Positions 52,163 to 61,861 are shown, numbered from the stretch's first letter. The stretch is 64,000 nt of DNA from an uncultured Bacteroidaceae bacterium (GCA_905234605.1 CAJOIE010000010.1:1-64000); one strand, 5' to 3'. Program-made: numbers and translations. Notes: generated from the letters alone by a model not told the origin.

Positions 52163-54106
52163 TCACTCGTAGGGCGTGAGACGCTCCTGACTGTGCTCGC
52201 GCAGCCACGTGATGAAGGGGCGCAGCACCTCGGCAGCAGGTTCGGCGGTCTGCGTGCTCAGGGCTATCTCGGAGCCCAGACCGGTGAGCACAGGGAACGT
52301 GAAGGCTGCGTCATGCTCATAGTCGGGCACGGAGGCGGGTGTGCGGCCGTCGAGGCGTGAGAGCACCTCCTGCGCCATGGCCTCGAGCTTGAGCAGCCAA
52401 GGGGCCATGTCGTCGTAGAGCAGACGGTGGCTCTCGTCGGCCGCACCGCTCATGCTCCGCAGCTTGTGGATGTCGGCCAAGGTCTGGCGCAACGTGCACT
52501 GCAAGGCGTGGGGCGACGGGTGCCCCTGCTCGACCGACTGCTTGTACATGGCCACCATGGATGCCAGCGCGTCGCCGTCGTAGTAGCGCAGCAGCGGGAG
52601 CACACGCAGCAGTGCCTCGCCGTAGACCTCGCCGCCGATGGCACGCACGGCGGCATGCCACGAGAGGGCATTGTCGAAGGTGGCGTGCTGCCAGGCATAG
52701 TCGGCCACGGAGAAGAGTGCCAGCTTCGACACCTCACCCTGCTGCATCGGGTTGGCAATGATGGTGGGAGTGCCTGTCAGCCCTGCTTCCATGCGCGCAA
52801 GATTGTCCACGTGGCGCTCGTCGTGGAAGTTGGCATAGGTGTCCATGGTGAACAGCTTGGTCATGTCGTTGTCGTTGCAGGGATAGTTCCACCACCACGA
52901 GGTGTCGTGCCCCAGATAGCGGCCCACGGTGAGCAGGTCGGTGGTGTTGGGCACCGACCACACGTTGCGCCCCGTGATGTAGATGCGCACCTTGGCGGGC
53001 ACCTCACGCAGCGAGGCGAAGAAACGCTCTGCCTGTGCCGGAGCCACCCACGAGAAGGCGTAGAGCTGGGGCACGTAGTGCAGGGGCTTCACGGTGTCCG
53101 TGGCGATGGCTGCGGGGCTGTTCCAGCGCGCGTCTATCATGGCTTGCAGGCGCGTCAGCCGCTCGGCACCCAGGGCCAGCGTGGCGGAGTCGGAAGGCAC
53201 GCCCACGTCGTCCACGAAGACGCCGAACTGCCGCACGCCGAGCGTGTGCATGCTCTCAAACTTGGTCATGATGGCATCGAGCACGCCGGTGCTCTGCGCG
53301 TCGGTGAACGCCTGGCCCGGGTGTATGGCCCAGATGAAGTTCACCTTGTTGGCGTGAGCCGTGGCGGTAATCTGCCGCAGCATGTCCTGGGAGAGGTAGC
53401 CCAGCTGCTGCTGTGCGGCTGTGATGGCTGTGGGGTAGGGCTCGCTCCAGAGCTGGGAGTGATAGGGGTCCGACTTGGCTCCATACATGTATGTGTTCAT
53501 CTTGTAGCGTGCCATGAAGCGGAAGAGGTCGCACGTCACGGCAGCCGTGTAGGGCACACCATAGTAGCCCTCGATGATGCCGCGGTCCTTGGTGTCGGCA
53601 CCATCGGCAATGGTGGCCACGGGCAGGGTGGGCGTGGCGGCGTCGAGCATCTGCTCCAGTGTGGCCAAGGCGTAGAACACGGCATCGGTGTGCTCGCCGG
53701 CAATGACCACCTGGGCTGCGCCCTTGCGGTCGGTGAGGCTCAAGAGATGGCGGTCGTACTTGGCGAGGTGGAAGATGTCGGTGCGCAGGCCCAGACGGCG
53801 CACCTCGGCCATGGCCAAGCCGGCAGGCGAGGAGAGGCCGAGCACCACATTGCTGCGCGAGTGCTGCGGAGTGGCAGCGACGACCACCTCGCAGCCGTGC
53901 TCCTCAAGCACCTGGCGTGCACGTTGGCGAGTCACCTCGTCCACGCCGTCCTCGGCCACGAGGCACACGCGGCTGGTGAAGGCTGTGCGCGCGGAGCCCA
54001 CCGTCTGCCGGACGGGAACGGGGTAGATGTCGTAGGACTGTTGTGAACACACTGGCAGGCTCAGTGCCAAAGCGGCGATGGTCAGCAGGAGAGGTCGCAG
54101 GGTCAT
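52163..54106 (-). CDS. Secreted GH84 beta-N-acetylglucosaminidase (O-GlcNAcase family)
   Basis: 647 residues. Signal peptide MTLRPLLLTIAALALSLPVCS, an N-terminal alpha/beta domain (to about 145), then the catalytic barrel starting DRGIIEGYYGVPYTAAVTCD. The substrate-assisted catalytic pair D299-D300 is in FGVFVDDVGVPS; WNYPCNDND and YAFSWVAPAQAE are other family blocks. Related Bacteroides enzymes hydrolyse beta-GlcNAc from glycans and O-GlcNAc proteins. Somewhat shorter than the Bacteroides enzyme I recall (about 730 residues), lacking a C-terminal module. It follows ruvC by 44 bp. Confidence 0.92.
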   Translation of the reverse strand: MTLRPLLLTIAALALSLPVCSQQSYDIYPVPVRQTVGSARTAFTSRVCLVAEDGVDEVTRQRARQVLEEHGCEVVVAATPQHSRSNVVLGLSSPAGLAMAEVRRLGLRTDIFHLAKYDRHLLSLTDRKGAAQVVIAGEHTDAVFYALATLEQMLDAATPTLPVATIADGADTKDRGIIEGYYGVPYTAAVTCDLFRFMARYKMNTYMYGAKSDPYHSQLWSEPYPTAITAAQQQLGYLSQDMLRQITATAHANKVNFIWAIHPGQAFTDAQSTGVLDAIMTKFESMHTLGVRQFGVFVDDVGVPSDSATLALGAERLTRLQAMIDARWNSPAAIATDTVKPLHYVPQLYAFSWVAPAQAERFFASLREVPAKVRIYITGRNVWSVPNTTDLLTVGRYLGHDTSWWWNYPCNDNDMTKLFTMDTYANFHDERHVDNLARMEAGLTGTPTIIANPMQQGEVSKLALFSVADYAWQHATFDNALSWHAAVRAIGGEVYGEALLRVLPLLRYYDGDALASMVAMYKQSVEQGHPSPHALQCTLRQTLADIHKLRSMSGAADESHRLLYDDMAPWLLKLEAMAQEVLSRLDGRTPASVPDYEHDAAFTFPVLTGLGSEIALSTQTAEPAAEVLRPFITWLREHSQERLTPYE

Positions 54107-54150
54107 AGGTCAGGGCGTTATAGGTTATTACTGTTGTTGCGGCATGGCGG

Positions 54151-54783
54151 TCACAGACCATGCACTTTGTCCTTGTTCTGCCGGGCAAAGTCGGCCCAGC
54201 TCTTGGTGTGAGAGAGCGAGGCAGGGCGTGTGCTCTCGATGAAGTGGCAGTAGGCGGCGGCAAGGCCGTCGGTGGCATCAAGCCAGGGCAGCATGGCCTC
54301 GTCGGGGATATGGAGCATCTGGCGTAGCATGTAGGCCACCTGCTCCTTCGAGGCCGAGCCGTTGCCCGTGATGGCCATCTTGATCTGCATGGGGGCATAC
54401 TCCTTGATGGGCACCTGACGGCTGATGGCGGCGGCCATGGCTACACCCTGGGCGCGGCCCAGCTTGAGCATGGTCTGCACGTTCTTGCCGAAGAAGGGTG
54501 CCTCGATGGCCACCTCGTCGGGCAGGTAGCCCTCGATGATGCTGCTGATGCGCTCGAAGATGCGTCCCAGCTTGAGATAGTGGTCGGCATACTTGCGCAG
54601 GTCGATGACACCCATGGTGAGCATCTCTGCCTTGCGCCCGCTCACGCGCAACACGCCATAGCCCATGATGGTGGTGCCCGGGTCGATGCCGAGAATGATG
54701 CGCTCAGGCTTGGCCAGCCGTGCGTCTGCACGGGCCTGCGCCTGCGGGGGCTCGCTGATGGGTGTTGGCATTGCTTGCTGCAT
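54151..54783 (-). CDS. ruvC: Holliday junction resolvase RuvC
   Basis: 210 residues, with a 27-residue N-terminal extension before the family start (E. coli 173). It cuts Holliday junctions symmetrically. RNase H fold with catalytic D34 (LGIDPGTT), E94 ([11 protein letters not shown]), D169 and D172 ([14 protein letters not shown]), plus [15 protein letters not shown]. The start MQQAMPTPI may be too early; a second ATG gives MPTPISEPP, and neither removes the extension. 6 bp separate it from the DUF4286 gene. Confidence 0.95.
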   Translation of the reverse strand: MQQAMPTPISEPPQAQARADARLAKPERIILGIDPGTTIMGYGVLRVSGRKAEMLTMGVIDLRKYADHYLKLGRIFERISSIIEGYLPDEVAIEAPFFGKNVQTMLKLGRAQGVAMAAAISRQVPIKEYAPMQIKMAITGNGSASKEQVAYMLRQMLHIPDEAMLPWLDATDGLAAAYCHFIESTRPASLSHTKSWADFARQNKDKVHGL

Positions 54784-54789
54784 AGGGGC

Positions 54790-55092
54790 TTATACTGTTT
54801 CCATCATGGTGGAGAAGCCTATGACGCGCCCTTCAAAGAGACGCGTCAGCTCCTCGCCGAGGGCACGGCCCTGCTTGACGAACCAATAGTGGAGGCGTGC
54901 CGTGCTCTCGACCTCAAACTGCAAGGCAAAGCACTCGCTGTCAGCATCCTTGTGGGAGAGTATGCGTGCCAGACGGCCGCCCTTCATGTGCCCGAACTCG
55001 GCCACACGAGGAAGCATCACTTCGTGCACCCAGACGACGAAGTCGCGGGCATCAGCCTCAGGCATCTGATAGGTGGTATTGTAGATAATCAT
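54790..55092 (-). CDS. DUF4286 family protein
   Basis: 100 residues from MIIYNTTYQMPEADARDFVV. A small alpha/beta (ferredoxin-like) protein with VHEVMLPRVAEFG and ESTARLHYWFVKQGRALGEE, typical of this Bacteroidetes family next to ruvC. Function unknown. The promoter box TACATTTG ends 8 nt before this ATG, which both fixes the start and predicts a leader of only a few nucleotides. Confidence 0.88.
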   Translation of the reverse strand: MIIYNTTYQMPEADARDFVVWVHEVMLPRVAEFGHMKGGRLARILSHKDADSECFALQFEVESTARLHYWFVKQGRALGEELTRLFEGRVIGFSTMMETV

Positions 55093-55100
55093 GACTGACG

Positions 55101-55108
55101 CAAATGTA
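55101..55108 (-). promoter_or_regulatory. DUF4286-ruvC promoter -7 box, near-leaderless
   Basis: TACATTTG on the minus strand; 8 nt to the ATG at 55092. Confidence 0.6.
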
Positions 55109-55252
55109 GCCACATTTCTGCATTCCACCGTGGATGCCGGTGGCATAAATATGCAAAACAGCATGTCACCACATGCGGGTGTCACTGCGGGGCAATATGT
55201 GAAATAAGCGTAATTGTAGGATGCAGGGGATGGGGATATGGCTAAATATGAC

Positions 55253-55260
55253 TACTTTTG
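55253..55260 (+). promoter_or_regulatory. DUF1573 gene promoter -7 box
   Basis: TACTTTTG, 55 nt upstream of the ATG at 55316. No ordinary coding is needed in between, so the longer open frame from 55238 is not used. Confidence 0.6.
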
Positions 55261-55315
55261 CCACAAAGCAGGCATGGCCTGCGCTACATTAACAGCTCAC
55301 ACTTTATCACAACAC

Positions 55316-55762
55316 ATGAAGTACATACGCAACATCGCAGCTGCATGGCTGCTTGCCGCCTCGGCCACGCTGGTGCCGGTGGCAGCGCAGCAGAAAACAC
55401 ACGTCAATGTGGTCACCACGCAGCAGACAGCGGAGAAAGTGGCACAGATACAGTTCGACACGCTCACACAGGACCTGGGCACCTTTGCCGAGACCGATGT
55501 GGTGAAATGCTCCTTCCGCTTCACCAACGTGGGCACGGCACCGCTGATTATCCAGCAGGCAATAGCATCCTGCGGATGCACCATACCCACCTACACTAAG
55601 GACCCCGTGCATCCCGGCGAGAGCGGCACCATCGAGGTGACATACAACGGCAAGGGCAAGTTTGGCGGACCATTCAAGAAGGTCATCACCATACGCTCCA
55701 ATGCCGCCGACCTGCCATTAGTGCGTCTCACCATCGTGGGCGACATGCAGAAAGCGGAGTAG
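55316..55762 (+). CDS. Secreted DUF1573 protein
   Basis: 148 residues. Signal peptide MKYIRNIAAAWLLAASATLV ending VAAQ. DUF1573 core: DLGTFAETDVVKCSFRFTNV (an Ig-like strand pattern), PLIIQQAIASCGCTIP with the hallmark Cys-Gly-Cys (C86, C88), and PGESGTIEVTYNGKGKFGGP. The family is periplasmic or surface and of unknown function; the two Cys may form a redox or metal site. It is 46 bp upstream of the first DUF2264 gene. Confidence 0.9.
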   Translation: MKYIRNIAAAWLLAASATLVPVAAQQKTHVNVVTTQQTAEKVAQIQFDTLTQDLGTFAETDVVKCSFRFTNVGTAPLIIQQAIASCGCTIPTYTKDPVHPGESGTIEVTYNGKGKFGGPFKKVITIRSNAADLPLVRLTIVGDMQKAE

Positions 55763-55808
55763 CGGCACACACCGGCACATATATATAATGGTATAAAGAT
55801 AAAGCATT

Positions 55809-57125
55809 ATGAGACGCATACTTGTGAGCATGGCACTGCTGTGCTGTGTGACCGCAACATTTGCAGGCAAAGGCAAGAAGGCACAAGCCAACCCCCTTGG
55901 CGACGGAGCCACCGACCGTGCCTACTGGGTGGAGCTGGCCTACAAGATGGCCGCTCCAGTGCTGGAGAATATGGCCAACGGCACCCTGCAGCAGAACATG
56001 CAGCTGGAGCTGTCGCCCACGTGGGATAACCGCGACCGCAAGGTGGCCTACATGGAATGCTTCGGACGCCTCATGGCAGGCATAGCACCATGGCTCACAC
56101 TGCCCGACGACGACACGCCCGAAGGGCTCAAGCGCCGCCAGCTCAGGGAGTGGGCACTGAAGGCCTACGCCAACGCCGTAGACCCTGCGAGCCCCGACTA
56201 CCTCGGCTGGCAGAGCGGCGGGCAGACGCTGGTTGATGCCGCCTACGTGGTCGAGAGCCTCTTCCGTGGATACAAGGCACTGTGGGAGCCGCTCGACAGC
56301 ATCACCAAGGCGCGCTACATCAAGGAACTGCAAGGACTGCGCCGCTACGACCCACCCTACACCAACTGGCTACTCTTCGTAGGCATGGAAGAGTCGTTCC
56401 TCATGTATGTGAACGGCGGCTACGATGCCTTCCGCATCAAGATGGCCATGAGCAAGGTGGAAGAGTGGTACGTGGGCGACGGCCTCTACAGCGACGGCCC
56501 GTCGTTTGCCTTCGACTACTACAACGCCTTCGTCATCCAGCCCATGTATACGGAGTGCCTGCAGATGATAGCCGCACGCCAACCCAACAACACCTATCTC
56601 ATACGCTCCCACGGTGACCGCCGCAACGGTGCACGCAGCCGGCTCGATGTGGTCGTGCAGCGTATGCAGAAATACGGCGTCATCCTCGAGCGCTTCATAT
56701 CCCCAGAGGGCACGTTCCCCGTGGTGGGACGCAGCATTCCATACCGGCTGGCCGTGCTACAGCCCTTGGCCATGCTGGCCTGGCAGAAGCAGCTGCCGAA
56801 GGAACTCACTAACGGTCAGGTGCGGGCAGGCATCACGGCTGTGATGCACCGCATGTTCGACGGTAAGGGAGAGAGCAACTTCACTCCCGACGGCTACCTC
56901 ACCATCGGCTTCGTGGGGTCGCATCCCAACGTGGCCGACTGGTACACCAACAACGGCTCTCTCTACATGACATCGCTTGCCTTCATGCCCCTCGGCCTGC
57001 CTGCCGATGACCCCTTCTGGACCGATGCCCCCGAGAAGTGGACGTCGAAGAAGGCGTGGGAAGGCGACGACTTCCCTAAGGACCATAAGTGGAACATCAA
57101 TCGCGAGATACTCTACTGGGAATGA
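55809..57125 (+). CDS. DUF2264 protein, first of a tandem pair
   Basis: 438 residues. Signal peptide MRRILVSMALLCCVTATFAG. Alpha/alpha-barrel-like sequence with DRAYWVELAYKMAAPVLENM, YMECFGRLMAGIAPWL, DYYNAFVIQPMYTE and RFISPEGTFPVVGRS. Family members accompany polysaccharide-degradation genes and are suspected glycosidases or lyases, without proof I can cite. The stop overlaps the ATG of the next, closely related gene (ATGA at 57122-57125). Confidence 0.9.
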   Translation: MRRILVSMALLCCVTATFAGKGKKAQANPLGDGATDRAYWVELAYKMAAPVLENMANGTLQQNMQLELSPTWDNRDRKVAYMECFGRLMAGIAPWLTLPDDDTPEGLKRRQLREWALKAYANAVDPASPDYLGWQSGGQTLVDAAYVVESLFRGYKALWEPLDSITKARYIKELQGLRRYDPPYTNWLLFVGMEESFLMYVNGGYDAFRIKMAMSKVEEWYVGDGLYSDGPSFAFDYYNAFVIQPMYTECLQMIAARQPNNTYLIRSHGDRRNGARSRLDVVVQRMQKYGVILERFISPEGTFPVVGRSIPYRLAVLQPLAMLAWQKQLPKELTNGQVRAGITAVMHRMFDGKGESNFTPDGYLTIGFVGSHPNVADWYTNNGSLYMTSLAFMPLGLPADDPFWTDAPEKWTSKKAWEGDDFPKDHKWNINREILYWE

Positions 57126-58441
57126 CATCCGTCAGGACTTTCACGGCCACACTCATGCTCATGCTGTGTGTGGCCACTGTTTTTGCAGGCAAACCACGCA
57201 AGGCAACTGCCCAGCCGGATGGTGCGGCGGACCGTGCGTATTGGGTAGAGCAAGCCTGGCGCCTTGCAGCCCCCGTCCTTGAGAATATGGCAGCAGGCAC
57301 CTTGCAGCAGAACTTTGCCCTCGAGGTGTCGCAGTCGTGGGACGGGCGCGACCCCAAGGTGGCATATATGGAGTGCTTTGGCCGTCTCATGGCAGGCATA
57401 GCCCCGTGGCTGTCGCTGCCCGACGATGCCACACCAGAGGGACTCAAGCGCCGCCAGCTGCGCGAGTGGGCACTGCGTGCCTACGCCAATGCCGTAGACC
57501 CCGAGAGTCCCGACTATCTGGGGTGGACACACGGCTCGCAGACACTTGTTGATGCAGCTTACCTCGTAGAGAGTTTCATCCGCGGATATGATGCCTTGTG
57601 GGTGCCGCTCGACAGCATCACCAAGGCACGCTATGTGGCCGAGCTCCAAGGGTTGCACCGCTATGCCCCGCCATATTCCAACTGGCTCGTCTTCGTCGCT
57701 CTCGAGGAGGCCTTCCTGATGAAGGTCGGCGCCACGTATGATGAATACCGCATACATGTAGGTGTCAACAAGATTGAGGAGTGGTACGTCGGCGACGGCT
57801 GGTACTCCGACGGACAGGCCTTTGCCTTCGACTACTACAACTCCTTCGTCATCCAGCCCATGTACTCCGAGGTGGTCAATATCATACGCGAGGTGCGTGG
57901 CGACCAGGACCGCCTGCTCCACCGCGTGGGACCCAACGACGGTGGCGAGCGGCGTGCAGCACAGATATTGGAGCGCATGCAGAAGTTCGGTGTCATCCTC
58001 GAGCGTTTCATCTCGCCCGAGGGCACCTTTCCCGTCTTTGGCCGCAGCATACCCTATCGCATGGCCGCCCTTCAGCCTTTGGCACTCCTTGCATGGCAGA
58101 AGCGTTTGCCCGCAGAGCTTCATGAGGGGCAGGTGCGCGCTGGCCTCACGGCTGTGATGCACCGCATGTACGACCGCGACGGTGCTTCATGCTACAACGA
58201 CAGTGGCTTCCTCACCATAGGCTTCGTGGGTCATGCTGCGCAGACGCCGGTGGACTCCTACACCAACAACGGCTCGCTCTACATGACGTCGTTGTCGCTG
58301 ATGCCGCTGGGCCTGCCTGCCACCGACACATTCTGGACGGTGCCTGCCGAGAAGTGGACGTCGAAGAAGGCATGGGAGGGCGACGATTTCCCAAAAGACC
58401 ACAAGTGGGACATCAACCGCGAGGAGTATCAGTGGAAATAA
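57122..58441 (+). CDS. DUF2264 protein, second of a tandem pair
   Basis: 439 residues from MTSVRTFTATLMLMLCVATV, a signal peptide. It aligns with the previous gene along its whole length: DRAYWVEQAWRLAAPVLENM, YMECFGRLMAGIAPWLSLPD, EGLKRRQLREWALRAYANAV, ISPEGTFPVFGRSIPYRM and KKAWEGDDFPKDHKWDINRE. It is a local duplication retained as two full-length proteins. Divergent parts are mainly the segment NIIREVRGDQDRLLHRVGPN and the end. The stop overlaps the next start (TAATG). Confidence 0.9.
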   Translation: MTSVRTFTATLMLMLCVATVFAGKPRKATAQPDGAADRAYWVEQAWRLAAPVLENMAAGTLQQNFALEVSQSWDGRDPKVAYMECFGRLMAGIAPWLSLPDDATPEGLKRRQLREWALRAYANAVDPESPDYLGWTHGSQTLVDAAYLVESFIRGYDALWVPLDSITKARYVAELQGLHRYAPPYSNWLVFVALEEAFLMKVGATYDEYRIHVGVNKIEEWYVGDGWYSDGQAFAFDYYNSFVIQPMYSEVVNIIREVRGDQDRLLHRVGPNDGGERRAAQILERMQKFGVILERFISPEGTFPVFGRSIPYRMAALQPLALLAWQKRLPAELHEGQVRAGLTAVMHRMYDRDGASCYNDSGFLTIGFVGHAAQTPVDSYTNNGSLYMTSLSLMPLGLPATDTFWTVPAEKWTSKKAWEGDDFPKDHKWDINREEYQWK

Positions 58442-59526
58442 TGCGTGCGGCAATGTTGCTTTTCCTGCTAATCCCCCTCTTGGCACAGGCCTACGTGACG
58501 TGGCACCTGTGTGCACTGCTGCCTGTGCCTCTCTGGTGCAAGGTGGCTGTTGGCGTGCTTGCCGCCATGGCGTTGTGCATGCTGTTTGTTGCCATCAGCC
58601 CTGCGCTCGACCGCTGGCCGATGCCCGTGGCCACGGTTGTCTACCACGTGGGCACGGCGTGGCTCATTATCATGCTCTACCTCTTCATGCTCTTCATGGC
58701 GGCCGATGCGCTGCGGCTGTGCCGTGTGCCAATAGCCACCTACATGCGCGACAGCTGGGAGGGCACGGTCGCTGTTGTGGCAGTGATGACCGTCGTGTTC
58801 GCCTATGGCTACATCCACTACCGGCATAAGGAGCGTGTGCCCCTTGAACTCACCACGTCCAAGCCTCTGCCTCGCGATTTGTGCATCGTGATGACCTCCG
58901 ACTGGCATCTGGGCTACCACAACCGTCGCGGCGAGCTGTCGCGATGGGTGGACCTTATCAATGCCGAGAGACCCGACATGGTGCTTGTGGCAGGCGACAT
59001 CATAGACCGCAGCCAGCGTCCGCTCAGACACGAGGACATGGCAGCGGAGCTGCGTCGCATAGAGGCTCCTGTCTATGCCTGTCTTGGCAACCATGAGTAT
59101 ATTGCCGGCGAGCCGTCGGCGGAGCTTTTCTATGCCGATGCCGGCATCACCCTCCTGCGCGACTCCGTGGCCGTGGCCCTTGTGGGGCGCGACGACCGCA
59201 GCAACCCTGTCCGCCTGCCTCTGCGGAGCCTCATGGAGTCGGTGCCCGAGGGGTGCTACTCCATTGTGCTTGACCATCAGCCCTACCATTTGGAGGAAGC
59301 CGAGCAGGCAGGTGCCGACTTCGAGCTTGCAGGACACACCCATCATGGTCAGGTGTGGCCGGTCTCATGGATTACCGATGCCATCTATGAGTGTGCCTTC
59401 GGCGAGTACCGGCGTGGCCGCACCCGCTACTATGTGTCGAGCGGTCTGGGCATCTGGGGCGGCAAGTTCCGCATAGGCACACGCTCGGAGTATGTCGTTG
59501 CCACGTTGCGCTCACGAACCAGATAA
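58441..59526 (+). CDS. Membrane-anchored metallophosphoesterase
   Basis: 361 residues from MRAAMLLFLLIPLLAQAYVT. About four N-terminal transmembrane helices (to about 125), then a calcineurin-like phosphoesterase: SDWHLGYHNRRG, VLVAGDIIDRS, CLGNHEYIAGE, LDHQPYHLEEA and AGHTHHGQVWP, the five metal-binding blocks. The layout resembles YkuE/YaeI-type enzymes acting on lipid-linked phosphoesters such as UDP-sugar lipids; substrate unknown. The ATG overlaps the DUF2264 stop by one base, so translation is coupled. Confidence 0.92.
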   Translation: MRAAMLLFLLIPLLAQAYVTWHLCALLPVPLWCKVAVGVLAAMALCMLFVAISPALDRWPMPVATVVYHVGTAWLIIMLYLFMLFMAADALRLCRVPIATYMRDSWEGTVAVVAVMTVVFAYGYIHYRHKERVPLELTTSKPLPRDLCIVMTSDWHLGYHNRRGELSRWVDLINAERPDMVLVAGDIIDRSQRPLRHEDMAAELRRIEAPVYACLGNHEYIAGEPSAELFYADAGITLLRDSVAVALVGRDDRSNPVRLPLRSLMESVPEGCYSIVLDHQPYHLEEAEQAGADFELAGHTHHGQVWPVSWITDAIYECAFGEYRRGRTRYYVSSGLGIWGGKFRIGTRSEYVVATLRSRTR

Positions 59527-59542
59527 GCCACGATCCAAGCCG

Positions 59543-60964
59543 ATGTCATCACGCAAGGACCAACTTCTGCTGCGCATACGTCAGGGCGGCAGCCTCTCCA
59601 CCTCGGAGCAGTTGCGTCTCACGGCGTTGCTCAGTGTGCCTGCCATCTTGGCCCAGGTGTCGTCGGTCCTGATGTACTATATCGACGATGCCATGGTGGG
59701 CAGTCTGGGTGCCAACGCCTCGGCGTCCATCGGGCTTGTGGCCACGTCGCTGTGGCTGTTCTGGAGCATCCTCTCGTGCGTCTCCACGGGCTTCTCCGTG
59801 CAGGTGGCTCATGCCGTCGGAGCCAACGACTTGCCCCGTGCGCGTGCCATCTTCCGCCAGAGCATGGTCACAGGAGCGGGTGTAGTGCTTGCTGCCATGC
59901 TGCTGGGAGCCATGCTGGCCAGTAGGCTGCCACACTGGCTTGGCGGCGATGAGGCCATCTGTGGTGATGCCTCGCTCTATTTTCTCATCGTGGTGCTGGG
60001 CGCACCATTGGCAATGGCGGTTTTCCTGTCCTCCGCCATGTTGCGCTGTGCAGGCAACATCAAGGTGCCATCGCTGGCCAATGTGGTGATGTGCGTGCTC
60101 GACGTGGTGTTCAATTTCCTTGCCATCTTTCCCGCGCGCACCTTTACCGTGGCCGGCATGTCTGTGCATGTGCCCGGCCTGGGGCTCGGCGTGGCCGGTG
60201 CGGCTGTGGGCACACTGCTGGCCGAGGCCCTGGTGGCTGCCTACCTGCTGTGGTATGCCGTGGCACGCAGTCCAGAGCTGCGCCTCGCGGGTGAGCATGG
60301 CTCCTTCGTGCCCGAGCGGCGCACCCTTTTCGAGGCCACCGATATAGCCGGTCCCATCCTCATCCAGCGTGTGCTGATGAATGCGGCGCAGATCGTGACC
60401 ACCATCATCGTGGCCCCTCTTGGCGCAGTGGCCATCGCCGCCAATGCCCTGGGCATCACTGCCGAGAGCCTGTGCTACATGCCGGGCTACGGCATAGGCG
60501 AGGCAGCCACGACGCTTGTAGGTCAGAGCGTAGGTGCCGGCCGCCGCCGTCTTGCCCGACATTTTGCATGGATGACGGTCTTGCTCGGCATCGTCGTGAT
60601 GTCGGTCATGGGCATGGTGATGTATGTGGCTGCACCGCTGATGATGGCCTCCCTCACGCCCGATGCTGACGTGCGGCAGCTCGGAGTGGAATGCCTGCGC
60701 ATCGAGGCCTGGGCGGAGCCTATGTTCGCGGCCAGCATCGTGGCCATGAGTTGCTTTGTGGGTGCGGGCGACACGCGCAAGCCGGCCTTGATGAACCTCA
60801 TGTCGATGTGGCTCGTGCGCGTGACGCTTGCGGCCTTGCTGGCTCCTGCCTACGGCCTGCACGGCGTGTGGATAGGCATGGCCGTGGAGCTCACCTTCCG
60901 TGGCATCGTCTTCCTCTGCCGCCTCCAGTGGGGTCATTGGATGAAGAAACTGGCCCGCACATGA
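59543..60964 (+). CDS. MATE family efflux transporter
   Basis: 473 residues from MSSRKDQLLLRIRQGGSLST; earlier starts lie in the previous gene. Twelve hydrophobic segments; MATE blocks SVPAILAQVSSVLMYYIDDA (helix 1) and MVGSLGANASASIGL, with the repeat half AGPILIQRVLMNAAQIVTTI and GIGEAATTLVGQSVGAGRRR. Exports drugs or metabolites by Na+ or H+ antiport. It lies 16 bp after the phosphoesterase gene and is probably in the same transcript. Confidence 0.93.
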   Translation: MSSRKDQLLLRIRQGGSLSTSEQLRLTALLSVPAILAQVSSVLMYYIDDAMVGSLGANASASIGLVATSLWLFWSILSCVSTGFSVQVAHAVGANDLPRARAIFRQSMVTGAGVVLAAMLLGAMLASRLPHWLGGDEAICGDASLYFLIVVLGAPLAMAVFLSSAMLRCAGNIKVPSLANVVMCVLDVVFNFLAIFPARTFTVAGMSVHVPGLGLGVAGAAVGTLLAEALVAAYLLWYAVARSPELRLAGEHGSFVPERRTLFEATDIAGPILIQRVLMNAAQIVTTIIVAPLGAVAIAANALGITAESLCYMPGYGIGEAATTLVGQSVGAGRRRLARHFAWMTVLLGIVVMSVMGMVMYVAAPLMMASLTPDADVRQLGVECLRIEAWAEPMFAASIVAMSCFVGAGDTRKPALMNLMSMWLVRVTLAALLAPAYGLHGVWIGMAVELTFRGIVFLCRLQWGHWMKKLART

Positions 60965-61015
60965 CCGCTGTGTGTTATTGCATCCTGCTTCGTACAGTCT
61001 AATTATCAGTATACA

Positions 61016-61861
61016 ATGCAACTAATCAAAGACAAATCGTTTGGCGGCGAGAGGCCGCTGTTCGGCCTGAAGGACACACGCCTCGAGGGCGTCACCATCA
61101 CCGAGGGTGAGAGCGGCATCAAGTGTTGCCGCAACGTGGAAGCCGACCACTGCCGCTTCATCGGCAAGTACCCCTGGTGGCACGTCGACGGCAGTCTCAT
61201 CACCAACTGCCACTTTGAGGTGGGCTCACGCTCGGCCGTCTGGTACAGCAACGACATGGTGATGTGCGACAGCGTGATAGACGCCCCCAAGTTCTTCCGC
61301 GAGATGGACGGCCTCACCCTCGACAATGTCGAGATGCTCGATGCCGACGAGACCTTCTGGCGCGTGCGCCACCTCAAGGTGCACAATGTGCGTCTGCACG
61401 ATGGCACCTACCCGTTCATGTTCTGCGAGGATGTGGATGTCGACGGTCTGGTGAGCGACTCCAAGTATGTCTTCCAGTATGTGCGCAACGCTGTGGTGCG
61501 CAATGCGCGCATCGTCACCAAGGATGCCTTCTGGGAGACGGAGGACGTGACGGTCTATGATTCCGTGCTCGACGGCGAGTTCCTGGGCTGGCACAGCCGC
61601 AACCTGCGCCTTGTGCGCTGCCACATTGCCGGCGAGCAGCCGTTGTGCTACATCGACGGTCTGACGCTTGAGGACTGCACCTTCGATGCCGCCTGCGACC
61701 GTGCCTTCGAGGACACCACGCTCGAGGCCAGCATACGTGGCCACATCACTGAGATCAAGAACCCGCGCAGCGGTCACATCGTGGCCGACAGCGTAGGGCG
61801 CGTCACCATCGACGAGCATATCCGCAAACCTGCCGACTGCATCATAGAGACACGCCAATGA
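61016..61861 (+). CDS. DUF3737 right-handed beta-helix protein
   Basis: 281 residues starting MQLIKDKSFGGERPLFGLKD, the characteristic DUF3737 opening. Short hydrophobic strands repeat about every 18-20 residues (EADHCRFIGKYPWWHVDGSL, LDNVEMLDADETFWRVRHLK, VRNARIVTKDAFWETEDVTV), typical of a pectate-lyase-like helix. No signal peptide, so probably cytoplasmic. It overlaps the aminotransferase gene by 4 bp (ATGA), and the pairing with PatB-type enzymes is recurrent in this family as I recall. Function unproven. Confidence 0.9.
   Translation: MQLIKDKSFGGERPLFGLKDTRLEGVTITEGESGIKCCRNVEADHCRFIGKYPWWHVDGSLITNCHFEVGSRSAVWYSNDMVMCDSVIDAPKFFREMDGLTLDNVEMLDADETFWRVRHLKVHNVRLHDGTYPFMFCEDVDVDGLVSDSKYVFQYVRNAVVRNARIVTKDAFWETEDVTVYDSVLDGEFLGWHSRNLRLVRCHIAGEQPLCYIDGLTLEDCTFDAACDRAFEDTTLEASIRGHITEIKNPRSGHIVADSVGRVTIDEHIRKPADCIIETRQ

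Noticed and set aside
52427..54046. 539-codon open frame antisense to the GH84 gene
   Set aside because: GH84 has signal peptide and catalytic pair on the minus strand; the plus frame has no family-like sequence.
59549..61021. 490-codon open frame antisense to MATE
   Set aside because: His/Gly-rich shadow of a clear 12-helix transporter.
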